From NCBI RefSeq assembly GCF_902506495.1, contig NZ_LR733265.1, forward strand, positions 64,098 through 128,097: 64,000 nt of DNA, written 5' to 3'. Shown here piece by piece: positions 59,965-64,000 of the stretch (position 1 is its first letter; each line of letters starts with the position of its first letter). A program made the position numbers and the translations under genes. Below the pieces are notes generated by a model that made no database searches, had not been told where the DNA came from, and worked only from the letters and a program-made list of their open reading frames with translations. This DNA comes from Pseudomonas sp. 8O. GTDB taxonomy: Bacteria > Pseudomonadota > Gammaproteobacteria > Pseudomonadales > Pseudomonadaceae.

Positions 59965-60447
59965 TTACGTGGCTGCCAGCACCTCGAAAACCTGCTGGCG
60001 GTTCCCTACTGGCAGGCTTATCTCGTCGCCGGGCTTCTTGCCGAGCAGCAACCTACCGAGCGGTGCGGTATGGCCGAGCACCTGGATGGTCTGGTTGGCC
60101 AGTTGCAGTTTCATACTGGCGCCTGGTGGGCCAAGGAACAGCCATTGTTCGTGGCCATCCTCGGCCGCAAGCTGCACCAGTGCGCCGAGCTGGATACCCT
60201 GCTCGATATCGAAGGGGCGCGGGCGCAACTGGCGCCAGGTGATCAGGGTCTGGCGCAGTTCTTCGACGCGGCGCGCCTGACCACTGGCCAGGTAGGCGGC
60301 CTCCAGGCCCAGGGTGTCGTACTTGTTCTCGGCGACGTTCTCTTCGTGGGTAGCCGCTTCGTGGGCGCTGAGGGCGGCGAGGCTGGCCTGTTCGAGGTCG
60401 GTCTGCAGATGGGTGAGCACGTCTTGCAGCAGCAGATTCTTGTCCAT
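59965..60447 (-). CDS. GreA/GreB-like C-terminal-domain protein
   Basis: A 160-residue protein. Residues 1-70 form a helical, coiled-coil-like part; from about 85 there is a Gre C-terminal-like beta domain with LGALVQLAAEDGHEQWLFLG, VLGHTAPLGRLLLGKKPGDE and a hydrophobic end. The acidic tip of Gre factors that stimulates transcript cleavage is not obvious. Possibly a Gre/Rnk-like protein binding RNA polymerase in another way; family membership is moderate. Confidence 0.7.
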   Translation of the reverse strand: MDKNLLLQDVLTHLQTDLEQASLAALSAHEAATHEENVAENKYDTLGLEAAYLASGQARRVEELRQTLITWRQLRPRPFDIEQGIQLGALVQLAAEDGHEQWLFLGPPGASMKLQLANQTIQVLGHTAPLGRLLLGKKPGDEISLPVGNRQQVFEVLAAT

Positions 60448-60498
60448 GGTGCGTTTCGGATTCGGGTTGGTGAAAGGGACGGCGGCCCCTCTTCAAAG

Positions 60499-62304
60499 CT
60501 ATTGGGTGGCCAGTTGAACGCGGTTGCGACCTTTGGCCTTGGCGCGGTACATGGCGGCATCGGCCAGGCGAATCAGCATGGTGGCATCGTCGGCGCCGCA
60601 GCTCAGGGCGATGCCGATGCTGGCACCGACGCGCACGGCACGATCTTCCAGGTGCATCGGCGTGTCCAGTCCTTCCAGCAGGCGCTTGGCCAGGTCATGC
60701 GCATGTTCGGCTGATTGCACGCTCTCGCAGATCACCACGAACTCGTCACCGCCGAGGCGGGCAGGCAGATCGGTATCGCGCACGTACTGCCGCAGGCGCC
60801 GCGCTATTTCGGCCAGTACCAGGTCGCCATAGCCATGGCCGTGCTGGTCGTTGATCGGCTTGAAACCGTCCAGGTCGATCAGCATCACGGCCAGTAGTTC
60901 GTTGCGCCGCAGGCTGCGCGCCAGTGCCTGCTCCAGGTGTTGCTGCAGGGCGGTACGGTTGGCCAGGCCGGTCAGTGGGTCCTGCAGGGCCAGCTCACTG
61001 AGGCGCTGATTGGCCTGTTCCAGGGCCTGGGTGCGTTCGGTGACGCGCTTGGCGAGGATCTGTTCGTTGAGCTGCAGCGCGGCCTCGCGCTGGCGCTTGA
61101 GTTCGTTGAAACGTGCTGCCAGGGCAAAGGACAACAGGATCATCTCAAGCCCCGAGCCGATCTGCATGGCGTACAGGGTAAGGAAATTCGACGGGATCAG
61201 GGCGAAGTTGCGCAACGCCAGCAGCACCGCGCCGGTCAGCAGCATCAGCCAGGCCAGAGCGAACAGGCGAGCGCCGGGCACCCGGTAGCCAACGCAGACG
61301 AAGCTGGTGAGCAGTAGTGTCAGGGTGGCGATCAGGCCGGTCAGCGACATCAGCTGCAGCGCGCGCTGCAGCGGCAGCAGCACACTGGCCAAGACGGCCA
61401 CGCCGATGGCGATGGACAGCATCAGCAGGCCCTTGTCCCAGCGCGGCAGCCACTGGCGGGTATCGAGAAAGCTGCGCGCAAAAACCACCGACAGCAGCGC
61501 CGCCGACGTCAGGCTGACCGGCAGCATGCGGTTGCTCCAGGGCGCAGCTTCGGACCACAAATACTGCGCGCCAAGACCATTGAGCGAGAGCACGCTGAGG
61601 GCGAAGGCGAACATGAACAGCACATAGTTGAGGAAAGGCCGTTCGCGCAGGGCGAGAAACAGCAGCAGGTTGTACAGCCCCAGTGCGATCAGCACGCCGA
61701 AGTAGATGGCATGCACCAGATAACCATTCTGACTGTGCTGCTCGAAATCGCGCGCAGGCATCAGGGTGCCGCTGAGGGTCATGCTGCCGCGCGAGTCGAC
61801 GCGCAGGTACAGCGTGCGTTGCTCGCCGGGCTGCAGCGCGATCTCGAATACCGGGTTGCGATGGCCGACGCTGCGCTGCGCGTAGGGCACGGTGTCGCCG
61901 CTGCGCGACTCGCGCACGCCATCGGCGCCGATGTCGTACAGGCGCACCTCGTCCAGCGAGGCGTAATTCAGCTCCAGGCGCCAGACGCGTGTTTGCTGGG
62001 CATCCGATTGCAGCGCCAGGCGCAGCCAGATCACTCCCGGCACGTAGCCGAAGTTGAGGTCACGGCGGTTCAACGAGGGTTGGAAAGGGGCATCGACAGC
62101 GCGAACGTCGTCCAGGCTCAGCGCGCTCTGGGGATCGACGAGAAAGTCGACCCGTCCATAGAGATCCTGTGCTGCGCTGCTGTCGTCCAGGCGCGTGCTG
62201 GCGAGAGTGACCTGGCACGCCAACAGCAGGCTGCACACCAGCAGCAGACCCGGCAGCGAGGCCAGGTAGGTGAGGGTGGTGTGTCGGTTGGCTGGCATGG
62301 GCAA
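60499..62304 (-). CDS. Membrane diguanylate cyclase with 7TMR-DISM sensor
   Basis: A 601-residue c-di-GMP-producing enzyme. A signal/first segment (SLPGLLLVCSLLLACQVTLA) and a periplasmic 7TMR-DISM extracellular domain (about 40-185) precede seven hydrophobic segments (about 190-390), a short coiled coil, and a GGDEF domain with ARLGGDEFVVI near residue 518. The RDTD five residues before it is an intact product-inhibition I-site. The motif is complete, so it is predicted active. The ligand of the sensor domain may be a sugar, by family only. Confidence 0.92.
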   Translation of the reverse strand: MPMPANRHTTLTYLASLPGLLLVCSLLLACQVTLASTRLDDSSAAQDLYGRVDFLVDPQSALSLDDVRAVDAPFQPSLNRRDLNFGYVPGVIWLRLALQSDAQQTRVWRLELNYASLDEVRLYDIGADGVRESRSGDTVPYAQRSVGHRNPVFEIALQPGEQRTLYLRVDSRGSMTLSGTLMPARDFEQHSQNGYLVHAIYFGVLIALGLYNLLLFLALRERPFLNYVLFMFAFALSVLSLNGLGAQYLWSEAAPWSNRMLPVSLTSAALLSVVFARSFLDTRQWLPRWDKGLLMLSIAIGVAVLASVLLPLQRALQLMSLTGLIATLTLLLTSFVCVGYRVPGARLFALAWLMLLTGAVLLALRNFALIPSNFLTLYAMQIGSGLEMILLSFALAARFNELKRQREAALQLNEQILAKRVTERTQALEQANQRLSELALQDPLTGLANRTALQQHLEQALARSLRRNELLAVMLIDLDGFKPINDQHGHGYGDLVLAEIARRLRQYVRDTDLPARLGGDEFVVICESVQSAEHAHDLAKRLLEGLDTPMHLEDRAVRVGASIGIALSCGADDATMLIRLADAAMYRAKAKGRNRVQLATQ

Positions 62305-62355
62305 GGCCTGGGAACTAGGCGTCGTCAGATAGTGGCAGAAAGCCCCGTGAGCCTG

Positions 62356-64000
62356 CTAGTGGCGATCCTTCTGCAGATGCGCGGCCAGCGTGCGCAGGGG
62401 CGCGAGCTGGCGGCAGATCAGCGCCAGTTGCGTCTGCACCAGGCGCTGGCGCTCGTCGACGTCGTCGGCGATCTGCTCCAGGCTCTGCGCCAGTGCCTGT
62501 TCCTCGTCGCTGTGAATGGCTAACGGCTGCTCGCCGCGCAGGCCGGTGGCGATTTCATCGAGGCTGCTCGCCAGCGCTTCGGCCTGTTCCAGTAATTGTG
62601 CCTGGGCCGTCTGCGGCAACTGCTCGCCACGATGGGCGCCGAGCCCGGAGAGGTAACTGAGCAGGGTGTGCGACAGCACCAGGAAGCGAAAACCGAGGTC
62701 GGCGTCCTTACGGAAGTACCCTGGCTCCATCAGCATGTTGCCGAGTGTGGTGGACAGAGCTGCATCGGCGTTGTGCGCGTTACGTCGAGCCAGGCGGTAG
62801 CCGAGGTCGTCACGCTTGCCGTGTGCGTACTGGGCGATGATCTGCCGCAGATAGGCGCTGTTGCAGCTCAGCGTGCTGGCCAACATGCGCCCCAGGCGAC
62901 GGCCCTGCCAGTCCGGCAGGATCAGGAACACCGCCAGCCCGGCCAGCATGCCGCCGAGCAGGGTGTCGACCAGGCGCGGCAGGAACAGGCCATAGCCATC
63001 GCCGATCTGGTTGAAGCAGAACAGCACCAGCAGGGTGATCGCCGCCGTGGCCAGGGTGTAGCGCGTGCTGCGTGTGGCGAAGAAGGCGACGCCGGCGACC
63101 ACGGCGAACAGGGCCTGGATGCGTGGGTCGGGGAACAGATCGATCAATGCCCAGCCTAACCCCAAGCCAATCAGGGTGCCGACGATGCGCTGCACCAGCT
63201 TTAGACGCGTGGCGCCGTAGTTCGGCTGGCAGACGAACAGGGTGGTCAGCAGAATCCAGTAGCCCTGGGTCGGATGAATCAGGTGCAGCAGGCCATAACC
63301 GGCAGCCAGAGCAATGGACAGGCGCAGCGAGTGGCGAAACAGCAGCGAGGTGGGTGTCAGTTGCTGGCCGATACGCTCGATGACCTCGCGCAACGAATGC
63401 GGTTCGCGATCCAGCAGGCTGCTGTCCTGCTCATCGGCCAGGGCGTCGGGGTTGCTGGCACTGCCGAGCAGCAGGTCGAGGCTGGCCAGGTTGCCGGCCA
63501 GAGCGCCGAGCGAGCGCAGCAGGCGGCGCCAGGCCGGGTTGCTTTGCAGGTGCAGGTGGTCGAGGGAGGCATGCAGGTCTTCCAGAGCCTGGCTGCACAG
63601 CTCGCGGTATTCGAACGGCTGGCGCAACTCGATGGCACTGCCCAGGCGCTGGCAGGCTTCGCCGTGCAGACGCAGCAGGCGCTGGCAGCGAAACAGCACA
63701 TCGCTGTGGAAGAAGGCTTCGGCCAGTTCGTTGTAAGGGTAGTGCGACGAGCTGGCGCGCTCGTGGATGTCCTGGGCAAGGAAGTACAGCTTCAGATAAC
63801 GATTGACCTTGGGGCCTGGGCGACCGCCTCCGACCCGGTGCAGGATGATCTCCTTGGCCGCGTTGAGTGCGGAGACTACGCGGCCATTCTGCTGGGCCAA
63901 CTCCAGACGGCGTTGCTCCACATCCAGCTGGCGCACGGGTTCGAACAGCGCTGCTTTGAGCTTGAGGTACTTGCCCAGCTCGCGAAACAGTCGGGCCAGG
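62356..64000 (-). CDS. yccS: YccS/FUSC-family inner-membrane protein, partial
   Basis: At least 547 residues, with the N-terminus beyond the window; an apparent GTG at 63936 is only an internal codon. It has a helical cytoplasmic part, then the second membrane block (LSIALAAGYGLLHLIHPTQG and WILLTTLFVCQPNYGATRLK) typical of the YccS/FUSC family related to aromatic-acid exporters. Function in E. coli unclear. It runs in the same direction as the diguanylate cyclase gene, 52 bp upstream. Confidence 0.88.
   Translation of the reverse strand, partial: LARLFRELGKYLKLKAALFEPVRQLDVEQRRLELAQQNGRVVSALNAAKEIILHRVGGGRPGPKVNRYLKLYFLAQDIHERASSSHYPYNELAEAFFHSDVLFRCQRLLRLHGEACQRLGSAIELRQPFEYRELCSQALEDLHASLDHLHLQSNPAWRRLLRSLGALAGNLASLDLLLGSASNPDALADEQDSSLLDREPHSLREVIERIGQQLTPTSLLFRHSLRLSIALAAGYGLLHLIHPTQGYWILLTTLFVCQPNYGATRLKLVQRIVGTLIGLGLGWALIDLFPDPRIQALFAVVAGVAFFATRSTRYTLATAAITLLVLFCFNQIGDGYGLFLPRLVDTLLGGMLAGLAVFLILPDWQGRRLGRMLASTLSCNSAYLRQIIAQYAHGKRDDLGYRLARRNAHNADAALSTTLGNMLMEPGYFRKDADLGFRFLVLSHTLLSYLSGLGAHRGEQLPQTAQAQLLEQAEALASSLDEIATGLRGEQPLAIHSDEEQALAQSLEQIADDVDERQRLVQTQLALICRQLAPLRTLAAHLQKDRH

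Noticed and set aside
63936..63938. GTG codon as the start of yccS
   Set aside because: Coding sense continues upstream in frame to the window edge, so the gene is truncated by the window.

Overview
The window is an ordinary chromosomal segment of a Pseudomonas, high in GC. The gene order follows the P. aeruginosa PA0401-PA0444 region and then the metK-tkt-epd-pgk-fda region, but with clear differences. The overall gene content would fit the P. mendocina/P. oleovorans group; that species-level guess is inference. I see no prophage, insertion-sequence transposase, CRISPR array, rRNA or tRNA.

Layout. 1-3283 (minus strand): pyrimidine block pyrC'-pyrB-pyrR with ruvX and yqgE. 3472-5413 (minus): a TonB protein and gshB. 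5655-19047 (plus): the complete chemosensory cluster that controls type IV pili, pilGHIJK-chpABC, interrupted between pilI and pilJ by a 188-bp MITE-like repeat. 19126-23072 (minus): alanine/sodium symporter, rsmE and bioA. 23332-24513 (plus): cytochrome b561 and YceI. 24626-31312 (minus): rhlE, a solitary solute-binding protein, ppnN, metF and ahcY, the last preceded by a clear SAH riboswitch. 31567-40073: a reductive pyrimidine catabolism cluster made of a RutR-like TetR regulator, preA, preT, dihydropyrimidinase, an NCS1 transporter and N-carbamoyl-beta-alanine amidohydrolase. 40171-45579: MAPEG protein, a PilJ-domain chemoreceptor, a c'-type cytochrome lipoprotein, a DUF1090 protein, ligB and a small exported protein. 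45642-47834 (minus): metK and an ArsR-methyltransferase fusion of SahR type. 47908-50054: a LysR regulator divergent from a TDT-family exporter. 50164-56331 (plus): tkt, epd, pgk, two small lipoproteins and fbaA. 56421-64000: alginate lyase-like protein, small membrane protein, aldose dehydrogenase, YgjP-like metallopeptidase, DUF2789, GreA/B-like protein, a membrane diguanylate cyclase and a partial YccS.

How it fits together. Two methionine/SAM-cycle loci appear to carry independent sensors of S-adenosylhomocysteine or SAM: an RNA sensor at ahcY and a protein sensor at metK. Pyrimidines are covered in both directions, with de novo synthesis (pyrB, pyrC', pyrR) at one end and catabolism (preTA, hydA, amidohydrolase) in the middle. 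The 575-bp regulatory region of the catabolic cluster holds a near-consensus RutR-type box and a perfect 12-bp-arm palindrome.

The most notable non-coding content is several families of dispersed palindromic repeats between genes (around 3.4, 21.6, 24.5, 29.9, 32.3, 35.1, 52.2 and 59.6 kb) and the MITE-like element inside the pil operon. I found no clearly novel multi-gene system. The best leads are regulatory: the SahR-metK palindrome, the RutR-type box plus palindrome, and the pil-operon insertion. Start codons were chosen from ribosome-binding sites and family lengths and could shift by a few codons.
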